From Burkholderia sp. Ax-1724 (GTDB lineage: Bacteria > Pseudomonadota > Gammaproteobacteria > Burkholderiales > Burkholderiaceae): a DNA stretch of 64,000 nucleotides. Positions 45,916 to 55,989 of this stretch are shown piece after piece. The stretch spans positions 124,001 to 188,000 of the forward strand of contig NZ_VWWL01000004.1 in the NCBI RefSeq assembly GCF_011752995.1, written 5' to 3'. The position numbers and the translations under genes were made by a program. A model generated the notes under the pieces. That model saw only the letters and a list, made by a program, of their open reading frames with translations. It made no database searches and had not been told where the DNA came from. The first letter of the stretch is position 1; the number at the start of each line of letters is the position of its first letter.

Positions 45916-46746
45916 ATGCCGATCGACGCTCACCAGCATTACTGGGACCCTGCGCGTGGCGACTACGAGTGGCTCACGCCGGAGCTGAAAATTCTCTACC
46001 GGCCGTTCGGCCCCGCGGATCTGCGGCCGCTGCGCGAGCAGGCGGGCGTCGAGCGGACCGTGGTCGTGCAGGCGGCGCCCACGCTCGACGAAACGCGCTA
46101 TCTGCTCGACCTTGCGCGGCACGAGCCGTCGATCGCCGGCGTGGTCGGCTGGGTGCCGCTGCTGCTGCCGAACGCGCCCGACCTGATCGGGGCGCTCGCG
46201 CGCGAGCCGAAGTTCAAGGGCGTGCGGCCGATGTTGCAGGACCATCCCGACGACAGCTGGATCGCGAACCCCGATCTCGCGCCTGCCGTCGACGCGCTGA
46301 TCGCGCACGATCTCGCCTTCGATGCGCTGATCTACACGCGCCATGTCCAGTACGTCGAAACCTTCGCGCAGCGTTTTCCGGCGCTGCGCATCGTCGTCGA
46401 TCATGGCGCGAAGCCGCCGATCCGTTACGGCCAGGCGGGCTATCAGGCGTGGCGCGATGCGATCACGCGTCTCGCCGCGCTGCCTCAGGTGCACTGCAAG
46501 CTCTCGGGGCTCGCGACCGAGGCGTCGCCGGGCTGGACCGAGGACACGCTGCGGCCCTACGTCGAGCATCTGCTGGATGCGTTCGGCCCCGCGCGTCTGA
46601 TGTGGGGCAGCGACTGGCCGGTGCTCGAACTGAACGGCGACTATCTGCTCTGGCATTCGGTGGCGGCCACGCTGCTGGCGTCGTTGAGCGATGCCGAGCG
46701 CAACGCCGTATTCGGCGAGAACGCCGCCGCGTTTTACCGGCTCTGA
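45916..46746 (+). CDS. Amidohydrolase, probable L-fuconolactonase
   Basis: A 276-residue metal-dependent TIM-barrel hydrolase (COG3618 type): N-terminal metal ligands in PIDAHQHYWDP, a barrel core with FKGVRPMLQDHPDDSWI and a C-terminal WGSDWPVLEL Asp motif. It opens L-fucono-1,4/1,5-lactone to L-fuconate. ATG 45916 lies 7 bp after the stop of the dehydrogenase gene, so the two are co-translated or closely coupled. Confidence 0.88.
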   Translation: MPIDAHQHYWDPARGDYEWLTPELKILYRPFGPADLRPLREQAGVERTVVVQAAPTLDETRYLLDLARHEPSIAGVVGWVPLLLPNAPDLIGALAREPKFKGVRPMLQDHPDDSWIANPDLAPAVDALIAHDLAFDALIYTRHVQYVETFAQRFPALRIVVDHGAKPPIRYGQAGYQAWRDAITRLAALPQVHCKLSGLATEASPGWTEDTLRPYVEHLLDAFGPARLMWGSDWPVLELNGDYLLWHSVAATLLASLSDAERNAVFGENAAAFYRL

Positions 46747-46822
46747 GCGCCGGCAACCCCAGACCATTCAGACCATTCAGGAAACTCAGCAACGTTAGCA
46801 GCCCACCCAACTGGAGTCGTAG

Positions 46823-47566
46823 ATGACACAAAGACTGGCCGGCAAAACGGCCCTGATCACCGCGGCGGGACAAGGCATCGGTCTCGCCACCGCCGAACTG
46901 TTCGCGCGCGAAGGCGCGCGCGTGATCGCCACCGACATCCGCATCGACGGACTCGCGGGCAAACCGGTCGAGGCGCGCAAGCTCGACGTGCTCGACGGCG
47001 CGGCGATCAAGGCGCTCGCCGCCGAGGTCGGCACGGTCGACGTGCTGTTCAACTGCGCGGGCTTCGTGCATGCGGGCAACATCCTCGAATGCAGCGAGGA
47101 AGACTGGGACTTCGCGTTCGACCTCAACGCGAAGGCGATGTACCGGATGATCCGCGCGTTCCTGCCGGGCATGCTGGAGAAGGGCGCCGGCTCGATCATC
47201 AACATGTCGTCGGCGGCGTCGAGCGTGAAGGGCGTGCCGAACCGCTTCGCGTACGGCGCGTCGAAGGCCGCGGTGATCGGGCTCACGAAGGCCGTCGCCG
47301 CGGACTTCGTCACGCGTGGTGTACGCTGTAACGCGATTTGCCCGGGCACGGTGTCCTCGCCGTCGCTCGAACAGCGAATCGCCGCGCAGGCTCAGGCGCA
47401 GGGCGCGACGCTCGACGCGGTGCAGGCCGCTTTCGTCGCGCGCCAGCCGATGGGCCGCATCGGCAAGCCGGAAGAAATCGCCGCGCTGGCGCTGTATCTC
47501 GCGTCCGACGAGTCGTCCTTCACGACGGGCCAGGCCCATGTGATCGACGGCGGCTGGTCGAACTGA
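46823..47566 (+). CDS. SDR oxidoreductase, probable 2-keto-3-deoxy-L-fuconate dehydrogenase
   Basis: A 247-residue classical [23 protein letters not shown] cofactor site, [10 protein letters not shown], catalytic Ser in [12 protein letters not shown] and YGASKAAV as the Tyr-Lys pair. In the oxidative L-fucose pathway it converts 2-keto-3-deoxy-L-fuconate to the 2,4-diketo acid with NAD+. The dehydratase that should act before it is not in this window. Operon with the preceding lactonase (76-bp gap). Confidence 0.88.
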   Translation: MTQRLAGKTALITAAGQGIGLATAELFAREGARVIATDIRIDGLAGKPVEARKLDVLDGAAIKALAAEVGTVDVLFNCAGFVHAGNILECSEEDWDFAFDLNAKAMYRMIRAFLPGMLEKGAGSIINMSSAASSVKGVPNRFAYGASKAAVIGLTKAVAADFVTRGVRCNAICPGTVSSPSLEQRIAAQAQAQGATLDAVQAAFVARQPMGRIGKPEEIAALALYLASDESSFTTGQAHVIDGGWSN

Positions 47567-47614
47567 TTCTGCCTGATTGACGCAACACTACTGAACGTAA
47601 AGGGAAGTGCAACG

Positions 47615-48463
47615 ATGAAACTGCTTCGTTATGGGCCGAAAGGCCAGGAAAAGCCGGGCCTGCTCGATGCGCAAGGCAAGATTCGCGACCTGTCGAAGGT
47701 GGTCGCCGATATCGACGGCACAGCGCTCAGCGACGCAAGCCTCGCGACACTGCGCGCGCTCGATCCGGCCACGTTGCCGGTCGTCGAAGGCAATCCGCGC
47801 ATGGGTCCGTGCGTCGGCAAGATCGGCAAATTCATCTGCATCGGGCTCAATTACGCGGATCACGCGGCGGAATCGAATCTGCCGGTGCCGACCGAGCCGG
47901 TCATCTTCAACAAGTGGACGAGCGCGATCAGCGGCCCGAACGACGACATCGAAATTCCGCGCGGCTCGAAGAAGACCGACTGGGAAGTCGAACTCGGCGT
48001 CGTGATCGGCAAGGCGGCGAAGTATGTCGACGAAGCGAACGCGCTCGACTACGTGGCCGGCTATTGCATCATCAACGACGTGTCGGAACGCGAATGGCAG
48101 ATCGAGCGCGGCGGCACGTGGGACAAGGGCAAGGGCTTCGACACGTTCGGCCCGATCGGCCCGTGGATCGTCACGCGCGATGAAGTCGCCGATCCGCAGA
48201 ACCTGAGCATGTGGCTCGAAGTGGACGGCCATCGCTACCAGAACGGCAGCACGAAGACGATGGTGTTCGGCGTCGCGCAACTGGTGTCGTACGTGTCGCA
48301 GTGCATGAGCCTGCAACCGGGCGATGTGATCTCGACCGGCACGCCGCCGGGCGTCGGCATGGGCGTGAAGCCGAACCCGGTGTTCCTGAAGCCGGGGCAG
48401 ACGGTGAGCCTCGGTATCGAGGGTCTCGGCGAGCAGACGCAGAAGACTTACGCGGCGGAATAA
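47615..48463 (+). CDS. FAH-family hydrolase, probable 2,4-diketo-3-deoxy-L-fuconate hydrolase
   Basis: A 282-residue fumarylacetoacetate-hydrolase-fold protein: [16 protein letters not shown], metal-binding acidic residues in [12 protein letters not shown], and [12 protein letters not shown] near the end. It splits 2,4-diketo-3-deoxy-L-fuconate to pyruvate and L-lactate, completing the route. The same family includes ureidoglycolate lyases, a common misannotation; the operon context favours the sugar-acid role. A strong terminator follows at 48531. Confidence 0.9.
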   Translation: MKLLRYGPKGQEKPGLLDAQGKIRDLSKVVADIDGTALSDASLATLRALDPATLPVVEGNPRMGPCVGKIGKFICIGLNYADHAAESNLPVPTEPVIFNKWTSAISGPNDDIEIPRGSKKTDWEVELGVVIGKAAKYVDEANALDYVAGYCIINDVSEREWQIERGGTWDKGKGFDTFGPIGPWIVTRDEVADPQNLSMWLEVDGHRYQNGSTKTMVFGVAQLVSYVSQCMSLQPGDVISTGTPPGVGMGVKPNPVFLKPGQTVSLGIEGLGEQTQKTYAAE

Positions 48464-48530
48464 GCCGCACGACGCTCGAAGGCCGGGCGCGCGTCGGTTT
48501 CGGCGCGCGGATGCCGCGGCCAGCAAAAAA

Positions 48531-48561
48531 GCCGTTCCCTTTTACGGGAACGGCTTTTTTT
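48531..48561. terminator. Rho-independent terminator of the fucose operon
   Basis: GCCGTTCCC, loop TTTTAC, GGGAACGGC and seven T, with an A-run before it so it also serves the convergent thioesterase gene. Confidence 0.94.
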
Positions 48562-48613
48562 CGTATGCATCTCCACTTCAGCCGGCGCTTTGCGCCACGC
48601 GCGGTACGGCTGG

Positions 48614-49048
48614 CTACCCCGCCGGCACGTCGTCCCCATTCTGGCCGATCCGATTCACCGTTCCCTGTGCGACCGCGACGAGCTTTTCGCGATTCCCGTC
48701 CATCACGAACACGCTGCACTGGCAGGTCGCCTGATGCCGGCCCGCATAAATCACGCTCGCGCGCGCGATCAGTATGCCGTTCACCGCCGGGCGCAGATAG
48801 TTGATCTTGTATTCGCCGGTCACGACTTTCGGGCCGAGCGACAGCGCGCCCGCGAAGGTCAGCGCGTTATCGGCGAGATAGCTGATGACGCCGCCGTGCA
48901 CGAAGCCATGCTGCTGCCTCAGCTCATCGCGAATCGGCAGACTCAGCGTGAGTTCGTTGCCGTCGGCGTGCATCAATTCCGCGCCGAGCAGCATGCTGAA
49001 CGGCTGGGCGTGCAGTGCGCCGCGCGCCCGGTCGAGAAGGTCGGTCAT
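48614..49048 (-). CDS. PaaI-type hotdog thioesterase
   Basis: A 144-residue single-hotdog thioesterase. The family signature GFVHGGVISYLADNALTFAG (catalytic Asn/Asp on the central helix) and the KINYLRPAVNGILIARA strand are complete. Relatives hydrolyse phenylacetyl- and other acyl-CoA esters. ATG 49048 is taken because the conserved fold begins soon after; a longer frame to 49114 lacks conservation. No operon partner. Confidence 0.9.
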   Translation of the reverse strand: MTDLLDRARGALHAQPFSMLLGAELMHADGNELTLSLPIRDELRQQHGFVHGGVISYLADNALTFAGALSLGPKVVTGEYKINYLRPAVNGILIARASVIYAGRHQATCQCSVFVMDGNREKLVAVAQGTVNRIGQNGDDVPAG

Positions 49049-49316
49049 CGTCGTTCCTTGGGGAAGGCCCGTGCGGGCATCCGCGGCGGCGTACTCCGCG
49101 CGGTCCCTACCCACTCTAGGAAGCGTGGCTGCACCGCGTCAAGGCGATTTCGCAAAATACATGCTGCATTGTTGCGCAAAACGACTCTAATTTCGACGAT
49201 CGCCGATGAACCGTGGACATAGCGCGCTGTTTGCTGAACTTGGCCTCAAGTTGCGCGTCAGCTTGCCGTAAACCCTGGTGTATTCCTCGTCACCCTTTGC
49301 CCTTCAGGTGTCCACG

Positions 49317-50939
49317 ATGTTCAGCAAGATCAAGGTCGCATCCGGCCTCTTAAGTGTTCTGGTCGCGTTCTGCGTATTCCAGCTCGTCACGGTGGGTCTC
49401 GGCTTCTGGTCGTTGACGCGTTCGCACGACGACGTCGGCGAGCTTTCGAACATCGCGCTGAAACAGGTGAATGCGGTCAACCAGACGACGCAGCGTCTGA
49501 TGGACGTGCGCATCAACCTGTCGCGCGCCGGCACGCGCATGGCGCGCGGCGGCACCGAGCCGACCGACATCGTGCAGCATGCGCGCGAGCAGCTTACCGC
49601 CGCCGAGCAGTCGTTCGCGGCGTTCACGGGCGCGCAGAAAACCAGCGGCGAAAACACCGCGCGCGCCGCCGCACTCGCCGAACGCTACAAGAAGCTGCAC
49701 GACGCGCTCGCCGAATTGGCGCAGGACCTCGATTCGAACAACCTGCAGGCCTTCCTCGATCAGCCGACGCAGTCGTTCCAGGACACCTACCTGACGGAAG
49801 TGCGCAACTTCGTGCAATTCGGCGACGCCGCGAGCCGCGCGTCGCTCGATTCGATCGATGCGCGCATGGCGGCGTTTCGCATCGTCAGCGTCGTGATCCT
49901 GCTCGTGCTCGTGAGCGGCACGCTGGCGGTCTACGCGGCGCTGCGCCGCGGTGTCGTCGCGCCGCTCGAAGAGGCGGGCCGCCACTTCGAGCGCATCGCG
50001 CAAGGGCGTCTCGACCAGCCGATCGCCGCGCGCGGCACCAACGAGATCGGCCGCCTGTTCTCGGGCCTCGCGGCGATGCAGGCGAGCGTCGCGCGCACCG
50101 TGCAGAGCGTGCGCGAATCGGCCGACTCGATCCATATCGGCGCCGACGAAATCGCCACCGGCAACGCCGATCTGTCGGCGCGCACCGAAAACCAGGCCGC
50201 TTCGCTCGAGGAAACCGCGTCGAGCATGGAAGAACTGACCGCGACCGTGCACCAGAACGCGGATCACGCGCGCGAAGCGAACGCGCTTGCCGAGACCGCG
50301 CTCGACGCGACCTCGCGCGGCAGCGAGGTGGTCAACCAGGTGGTCGACAAGATGCGCGGCATCGCGCAAAGCTCGGACCGGATCGCCGAAATCATCTCGG
50401 TGATCGACGGCATCGCCTTCCAGACCAACATCCTCGCGCTGAACGCGGCGGTGGAAGCCGCGCGCGCGGGCGAGCAGGGCCGCGGCTTCGCGGTCGTGGC
50501 CGGCGAGGTGCGCGGACTCGCGCAGCGCAGCGCGCAGTCGGCGAAGGAAATCAAGACGCTGATCAGCGAGTCGGTTGCCGAGATTCAGGGCGGCTCGGCG
50601 CTCGTCGAGCGCGCCGGCGAGGCGATGAGCCACGTGTCGGCGTCGATCTCGCGCGTCACGCAGATGATGGCGGAGATCAGCGCGTCGTCGCTCGAACAGA
50701 GCACCGGCATCGAGCAGGTGAACCAGGCGGTCGTGCAGATGGACGAAATGACCCAGCAGAACGCGGCGCTCGTCGAAGAGGCCGCGGCGGCGGCGGCTTC
50801 GCTGCATCAGCAGACGCAGCAGTTGAAGCAGGCCGTCTCGGTGTTCGAAATTTCGGAAACTGTGTTGCGCACGCAACAGCCGGGCGCGATGCCGGCCGCG
50901 AATGCGGAATTCGGATTAAGCGCAATGCATGCGATTTAA
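49317..50939 (+). CDS. Methyl-accepting chemotaxis protein
   Basis: A 540-residue transmembrane chemoreceptor: first TM at about 8-30 ([20 protein letters not shown]), a four-helix periplasmic sensor with Tar-like [18 protein letters not shown], second TM at about 190-212, HAMP to about 265, and a signalling domain with the invariant hairpin tip [20 protein letters not shown] near 367. There is no C-terminal NWETF-type pentapeptide for CheR/CheB docking. Ligand unknown; the sensor type suggests amino acids. No che genes are nearby. It shares a terminator with the convergent csp gene. Confidence 0.95.
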   Translation: MFSKIKVASGLLSVLVAFCVFQLVTVGLGFWSLTRSHDDVGELSNIALKQVNAVNQTTQRLMDVRINLSRAGTRMARGGTEPTDIVQHAREQLTAAEQSFAAFTGAQKTSGENTARAAALAERYKKLHDALAELAQDLDSNNLQAFLDQPTQSFQDTYLTEVRNFVQFGDAASRASLDSIDARMAAFRIVSVVILLVLVSGTLAVYAALRRGVVAPLEEAGRHFERIAQGRLDQPIAARGTNEIGRLFSGLAAMQASVARTVQSVRESADSIHIGADEIATGNADLSARTENQAASLEETASSMEELTATVHQNADHAREANALAETALDATSRGSEVVNQVVDKMRGIAQSSDRIAEIISVIDGIAFQTNILALNAAVEAARAGEQGRGFAVVAGEVRGLAQRSAQSAKEIKTLISESVAEIQGGSALVERAGEAMSHVSASISRVTQMMAEISASSLEQSTGIEQVNQAVVQMDEMTQQNAALVEEAAAAAASLHQQTQQLKQAVSVFEISETVLRTQQPGAMPAANAEFGLSAMHAI

Positions 50940-50996
50940 TGCGGTAGCGCTTTGAAAAGCAGGTATTGAAAAGCGCATCGAAAAAGCATCAAAAAG

Positions 50997-51024
50997 AAAA
51001 TGGCCCGCGAAAGCGAGCCATTTT
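50997..51024. terminator. Bidirectional hairpin terminator
   Basis: AAAATGGC and GCCATTTT form the outer stem around a GC-rich inner stem-loop, lying between the convergent chemoreceptor and csp genes. Confidence 0.8.
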
Positions 51025-51097
51025 GCATTAGATGCGGCAGGCGCCGGAAAAGGCACCTATGCGCGCTATCCAGGTCGTCCTGACAGTACGGAAGTAC

Positions 51098-51301
51098 TTA
51101 GGCCGACTGGATGTTCGCAGCTTGCTTGCCCTTCGGGCCTTGCTTGACTTCGAACGTCACTTTCTGGTTTTCCTGCAGGGACTTGAAGCCCGATGACTGG
51201 ATTTCCGAGAAGTGTGCAAACAGGTCTTCGCCGCCGTCGTCCGGGGTGATGAAGCCAAAGCCCTTTGCATCGTTAAACCACTTAACAGTACCTGTTGCCA
51301 T
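51098..51301 (-). CDS. CspA-family cold-shock protein
   Basis: A 67-residue OB-fold RNA/ssDNA-binding protein with RNP1 KGFGFITP and RNP2-type [13 protein letters not shown] 51301 gives the standard N terminus [11 protein letters not shown]; an upstream in-frame ATG is not needed. It may act as an RNA chaperone in cold or stationary phase. The 314 bp upstream (51302-51615) hold no gene and probably the promoter and a long 5' leader, as usual for csp genes; no cold-box motif was verified. Confidence 0.97.
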   Translation of the reverse strand: MATGTVKWFNDAKGFGFITPDDGGEDLFAHFSEIQSSGFKSLQENQKVTFEVKQGPKGKQAANIQSA

Positions 51302-51615
51302 TTTTGATCCAATAAATGTTGTGTGTTGCATTCGCGTTCGTTATCCCTCGACGTGAGGCAAAGCGCGAGGGGAGAGTTGTATCACGTCTTTATGACGGAC
51401 GCCAATCAACCCGTATCCGGGTATTCCCCGGTTCTGATATTTTTTGACGCCCGAAAAGCCTTCGAAAGGCATTGTTTTGTCGTCAGGGTAAACCAGCGAG
51501 ACCGGCTTGCGGCCACTTCCTGTGAAGAGCGGCAGCGCGTTTTTTCAGCCAAAGACGTTTGTCTCCGGATGATTGGTTCGGCCGGCTATCTTCGTCTATT
51601 GTCTTTCAATTTCGC

Positions 51616-52755
51616 CTAAGACAGCGTTGCCGATTCCGCGGCGGCGGGCAGTGCCGCGTACGCCGTGGCGAGGTGATACGGCGTGGTCGACGGCATGTCC
51701 GCGCGCGCCACTTCGCCTGAGGATGTTTTGCATTCGAACCAGCCGCGCGAATGCAAAAACCGTTGCGCGAAGAGCGCAATCTGTTGCGGTAACGCGGCGC
51801 GCACGGCCGGGTCGTCGTGACAGGCGAGCGCGCGCAGATATTCCGTTTGCGCCCAGATCCGCTCGGTCGCGTCCTTGATATGGCCGGCTTCGTCGAGCGC
51901 GGCGCATACGCCGCCGCTGTGCGGGTCCACGCCGTGCTGCCGCGCAAAGGTAAAGGCGCGCGCGAGCGCTTCGGCGAGGCCCGTCCCGTCGACGAGGCTG
52001 CCCGCCTGCCTGACCAGCCAGAACCATTCGAACTGATGCCCCGGCTCGAGGCGGTTGTCGCTTGCGCCGATCGGCAATTCGGCGATGCAGCCGCTCGGCG
52101 CATGCACGAAATGCCGCGCGACCGCGCCGGCCAGGCGGCGCAACGCGGCGCCGAAGGCGTTGTCGTGGGTAGCCTCGCAGGCGGCGAGCCACGCTTCGGT
52201 CAGGTGCATCAGCGGATTTTGCAGCGGCGTGCCGGTGACTTTCGAGAAGTCGACACTGAGCGCGGCGTTGAACAGACCGTCGTCGGCCGCGAAGTTCGAC
52301 TGGATCAGCGCGGTCGTGCCGTGTACGAGCGCGAGCGCGTCGCGATTGCCGGAGCGCCGGCCGTATTCGGCGCACGCGAAGATGACGAACGCGTGCGTGT
52401 AGAGGTCCTTGGTGGTGTCGAGCGGCACACCGAGCGCATCGACGCTGTAGAACCATCCGCCGTGGTCGGTGTCCTGAAAGGTGTGCTTCAGCGAATCGAA
52501 CAGCACGCGCGCATGCTCCATGTCGCCCGCCTGCGCAAACGTGAACAACTGTCGCGCGCAGGCCATTGCCCGATAGCGCTGCGCGGGCAGCGGCCGATGA
52601 TCGCCGGCGTCGAGCGCTTCGTACGGCAGCTTCAGGGTGGTGTTGAAGCCGGAGCCGCGCCACATCGGCAGCACCACGTTCGCGAAGTGCCCGCGCAGCG
52701 CGGTCGCTGTCGTGGCGGTGGTGGTCGTGGCGAAGGGCGGGGTCGGGCTCGGCAT
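51616..52755 (-). CDS. AGE-family epimerase/isomerase
   Basis: An (alpha/alpha)6-barrel protein of about 379 residues in the N-acylglucosamine 2-epimerase/mannose isomerase family. Seen are RQLFTFAQAGDMEHA, the catalytic-region YTHAFVIFACAEYGR, PLMHLTEAWLAACEAT and HQFEWFWLV. Members interconvert ketoses and aldoses such as mannose/fructose or act on cellobiose. The start is uncertain (ATG 52755 or TTG 52809; no good ribosome site for either). Alone between csp and mgtC genes. Confidence 0.88.
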   Translation of the reverse strand: MPSPTPPFATTTTATTATALRGHFANVVLPMWRGSGFNTTLKLPYEALDAGDHRPLPAQRYRAMACARQLFTFAQAGDMEHARVLFDSLKHTFQDTDHGGWFYSVDALGVPLDTTKDLYTHAFVIFACAEYGRRSGNRDALALVHGTTALIQSNFAADDGLFNAALSVDFSKVTGTPLQNPLMHLTEAWLAACEATHDNAFGAALRRLAGAVARHFVHAPSGCIAELPIGASDNRLEPGHQFEWFWLVRQAGSLVDGTGLAEALARAFTFARQHGVDPHSGGVCAALDEAGHIKDATERIWAQTEYLRALACHDDPAVRAALPQQIALFAQRFLHSRGWFECKTSSGEVARADMPSTTPYHLATAYAALPAAAESATLS

Positions 52756-53045
52756 AGGCGGATGGGGCGGGTGCGGCGTTTCGGCGTGGCGTTGAGGGCG
52801 GCGATGCAAGGCAGTGATTCAGGACAGCGATTCAAGGCAGCGGCTCGGGCGCGCCAATGTGCGGCTTAGCATAAAGCAAACGTCTCGCGCTGGCACGGAC
52901 GTCGGCATGAGTCTGTGACATGCACGACGCATGCGCGATGCGGAGTTCGCGTGCGAGGTGGACCGCGAAAGGGGCATGAAGCCGCGCGATGAAGCATGAG
53001 CGAAGCGAGCGGCCCCGCGCTCATTTCAGATAAGGAGGAACAACC

Positions 53046-53732
53046 ATGCTTGGCAATCTCGAACTGGTCTCCCGTCTCGTGTTGGCCGCGGCGCTCGGCA
53101 GCGTGATCGGCTTCGAGCGCGAGCGGCTTTCGTGGGCAGCGGGACTGCGCACGCATATGCTGGTCTGCGTCGGCTCGGCGCTCATCATGATCGTGTCCGC
53201 GTATGGCTTCGCCGAAGTGCTGCAGGGTGAACACGTCGTGCTCGATCCGTCGCGGATGGCCGCCCAGGTCGTGTCGGGCATCGGCTTTCTCGGCGCGGGC
53301 TCGATTCTGCTGCGCGGCGAGATCGTGCGCGGGCTGACCACCGCGGCGAGCCTGTGGTCGGTCGCGGCGATCGGGCTTGCGGTCGGCGGCGGGCTGTACA
53401 CGGCGTCGATTGCCGCGGCGATCATCATTCTGATCATCCTCGCCGGTATCAAGCCGCTCGAGCGGCGCTTCATCACGGCCAAGCAGCGCCGCCAACTGAC
53501 GATGATCGTCGAGCGCGGCGCGCTCACGTTTCACTCGCTGCACGACGAACTCGGCGCCGCCAGCCCGCGCGTCAAGCAGTTCGTGATGCAGCAGAGCGAT
53601 GACGCGCCCGAGTGCGACGAGGTGATGATTACGCTGCACCGCGTGTCGAATGTGGAATACGACTCGATCTGCGCACGCTTGCGGCAACTGCACGGTGTGA
53701 GGCAGTTTCGCCAGGATGACGCGACGTCGTGA
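53046..53732 (+). CDS. MgtC/SapB-family membrane protein
   Basis: A 228-residue inner-membrane protein with four predicted helices in the first 140 residues (LVLAAALGSVIGFERERLSW, QVVSGIGFLGAGSILLRGE, TTAASLWSVAAIGLAVGGGL) and a cytosolic ACT-like C-terminal domain. MgtC proteins aid growth in low Mg2+ and act on the F1Fo ATPase in pathogens. AAGGAGG 8 nt before the ATG is one of the strongest ribosome sites in the window. No Mg2+-responsive leader was recognised. Confidence 0.92.
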   Translation: MLGNLELVSRLVLAAALGSVIGFERERLSWAAGLRTHMLVCVGSALIMIVSAYGFAEVLQGEHVVLDPSRMAAQVVSGIGFLGAGSILLRGEIVRGLTTAASLWSVAAIGLAVGGGLYTASIAAAIIILIILAGIKPLERRFITAKQRRQLTMIVERGALTFHSLHDELGAASPRVKQFVMQQSDDAPECDEVMITLHRVSNVEYDSICARLRQLHGVRQFRQDDATS

Positions 53733-53938
53733 CGCGGTGTTGTAATACGGCGTTGTGATTCGGCGTGATTTTCCGTGAGGCGTCGTGAGATGGGGGATGG
53801 GCGGAAGCGGCGCAAATCGTCGGCGAATGGCTTCGGCACGGGCGGAGCGCCGTGCGACAATGCGGGGTCTAAAAATTCCAATGGCAATGACGAGCGGTAT
53901 CCGGCGCCCCGTTCCCGGCGACGACCGCTTTTTTCTCT

Positions 53939-55378
53939 ATGGCAGATTCAGTAGCATCCCCGCAGTCCAAGCCCAGGCGCGCTGCTTCGAAGAAGCAGCG
54001 GCAGGGCGCCGTCTCCACCGAAACCGAAAACAAGCTGGCGCGCGCGGCGCGCTCGGCACAACGCCTCGCGCAACTGAGCGGCGCGGCGCGAGACGACAGC
54101 ACGCTCGACCTGTTCCCCGACGATCCGACCCGCGCGCGGCTCGAAGCGATGAATATCGACATTCGCCAGGGCACGCTGCATGGTTTCGAGCTGCCCGACG
54201 TGGTGTTGCAGGCCGTCGGTGCGCTCGACGACAACGCATCGCCCGACAAGGCGGCGCGCCGCGCGCCGCGTGCGGCGAAGGCCGATGTGGCGGAGCCGGT
54301 CAATGCGCAGTTGAGCGGGTTCGATATCGAGCCGCAGCCGGGAGTGGCGGTTGTGCCGGCGGGTGAGGTAGCGGGCGGTGGGGTGGATGCGGTGGGGGCT
54401 GCGGAGGAGTCGAAGGCCTCGGGTGCTTCAGGCGAAGCGGCGCCGGAAGCCGATGCGACTGCCGGCAACTCAGCCGCCGCAGCCGCGCGCGAACAGTCCG
54501 CGCCGCTTGCCTCGACGATGGCGGCTACCGTCGCGCGCAGCGTGACCGCGCTGCGTCAGGCGACGGAAGCAGGAGCCGCGGCGGGTTCGGGCACCGCGCC
54601 GGCCGTGGGCGGCGGCAAGCCGTCGCAGCGTTTTGCCGCGACGTCCACGAAGGCCGCGGTGGCTTCGCGCGAGGCACCTGACAGTCACGCGGGCGCGAAC
54701 ACCACAAGTCAATCCGCTGTGGACGTTTCGGCTCAAGCGCGTGACGCATTCGTTGCTGCGGTCGATTCCACCGTTTTCACGGATCAGCGCGATGTGCAGC
54801 CGAACAAGCCTTCGGCTGCCGCGTCTACTGTCGCACCCGCACCCGCACCCGCACCCGCACCCGCACCCGCACCCGCACCCGCACCCGCGTCGCTCGACAC
54901 TCCCGCCGCCTTCGCCACACCGTGGCGCGACGCACATCGCGCCGAGCCGGAACTCGATCGCGCGCGGGCGACCGCCTTTGCCGATACCGTCGATGCGCTT
55001 TACGGCGTGATCGCCGATCAGCGCCGCGCCGCGACCGATCATTCGCGCCGTATGAAATGGATGCTGTCGATCGTGGTCGGCGCGCTGCTCGTGACGGTTG
55101 CGATCGGCGTTGCGCAAACGCTGCTGCTGATGCGCCTGACGCGCGAAACCACGGCGCAGCAGCAGCGCATCGAGCAGATGATGCAGAACCAGCAGGCGGC
55201 GATGGTCAGCCTGCTCGACGCGCATACGGCGGTGGCCGCGGCCACCGCCCCGTCAGCGCCAGCGGCCACGGCACCGGCTGCACCCCAGCAGGTCGCCGCG
55301 ACGCAGACGGCTCATGGCCGGCACAGCGTCCGCCCGCCGCACGGCCACCGGGCGAAGGCACCCGCCCCGACGCACTGA
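53939..55378 (+). CDS. Low-complexity single-pass membrane protein of unknown function
   Basis: A 479-residue Ala-rich protein. Residues 1-60 are basic and resemble nothing known, and about 60-300 is disordered Ala/Ser/Thr/Gly with a perfect Ala-Pro run (about 299-316) encoded by hexanucleotide repeats. One transmembrane helix follows (MLSIVVGALLVTVAIGVAQT, about 375-394), then a coiled coil (RLTRETTAQQQRIEQMMQNQ) and a Pro/Ala tail ending in basic residues. The layout (long soluble N part, TM near the C end) suggests a scaffold or cell-pole protein, but no function is inferred. Confidence 0.8.
   Translation: MADSVASPQSKPRRAASKKQRQGAVSTETENKLARAARSAQRLAQLSGAARDDSTLDLFPDDPTRARLEAMNIDIRQGTLHGFELPDVVLQAVGALDDNASPDKAARRAPRAAKADVAEPVNAQLSGFDIEPQPGVAVVPAGEVAGGGVDAVGAAEESKASGASGEAAPEADATAGNSAAAAAREQSAPLASTMAATVARSVTALRQATEAGAAAGSGTAPAVGGGKPSQRFAATSTKAAVASREAPDSHAGANTTSQSAVDVSAQARDAFVAAVDSTVFTDQRDVQPNKPSAAASTVAPAPAPAPAPAPAPAPAPASLDTPAAFATPWRDAHRAEPELDRARATAFADTVDALYGVIADQRRAATDHSRRMKWMLSIVVGALLVTVAIGVAQTLLLMRLTRETTAQQQRIEQMMQNQQAAMVSLLDAHTAVAAATAPSAPAATAPAAPQQVAATQTAHGRHSVRPPHGHRAKAPAPTH
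54833..54886 (+). repeat. Hexanucleotide tandem repeat (GCACCC x 9) inside a coding region
   Basis: Nine perfect GCACCC units encode an Ala-Pro run in the 479-residue membrane protein. As units are multiples of three, copy-number changes keep the frame and only alter linker length. Confidence 0.95.
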
Positions 55379-55696
55379 TGATTCTCGCCGCCGCGCCGTG
55401 CAAGGCGGGCGCGCCGGCGCTTCATGATGGCCCCATCGCCCGTGCCCGAGGCGGCTCCGAGGCGAAGTGCTCACCCGAAACTCACACCGCGGCGCCGCTT
55501 GTCCAGGCGGCGACTCGTTCCCTTGCCCGCCGCGCGCCCGCAACCTTCCAGCGGTCACCTGTTTAACCGCAAACACGCCCCAAACCGCCCAAACGTTAAA
55601 TCGGGGACGTTGTCCTGATGCAACGCATCATGACCGAAACAGGCCGTGACATCGCGCCACACCGAAAAAATGCTGCGTTGCACTAGCTTTTTATTG

Positions 55697-55733
55697 GGGA
55701 AAACCCTATAGTTACGCATAAGGGAAAACCCTA
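55697..55733. promoter_or_regulatory. Twin GGGAAAACCCTA boxes before a small gene
   Basis: Two perfect copies of GGGAAAACCCTA at 55697-55708 and 55722-55733, 25 bp apart start to start, end 28 bp before the ATG at 55762. They look like a tandem operator or overlapping promoter elements. The rest of 55379-55761 shows nothing else. Confidence 0.5.
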
Positions 55734-55761
55734 GAAACGCAGTCACTAACCGGGAGTCGCC

Positions 55762-55920
55762 ATGAGCTTCATCTTTGCACTGTTCCAAAAGGTCAGCGAC
55801 CTCTTTGCGTCGCCCCATCTGCCGCTGGATGCGGAGTACTCGTACGAAGCGCGCAGCCGCGAAGCGGACCGTGTGCGCCGCACGCAAGCTACGCTGTTCG
55901 GCATCAAGCTGACCGACTAA
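55762..55920 (+). CDS. 52-residue protein, possibly DUF3563-like
   Basis: ATG 55762 with GGGAG 6 nt upstream opens a 52-codon frame: an amphipathic N-terminal helix (MSFIFALFQKVSDLFASPHL), an acidic middle and RRTQATLFGIKL at the end. Length and layout recall the DUF3563 small proteins of Burkholderiaceae, but the match is from memory. Twin GGGAAAACCCTA boxes upstream and a strong terminator downstream support a real, regulated monocistronic gene. Confidence 0.75.
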   Translation: MSFIFALFQKVSDLFASPHLPLDAEYSYEARSREADRVRRTQATLFGIKLTD

Positions 55921-55989
55921 AAGCTGCCTCACCGTCTCAGGCGCAAACATAACGTGCCGGGGCGCGCACTTCGGGTGCGCATCTCAATG

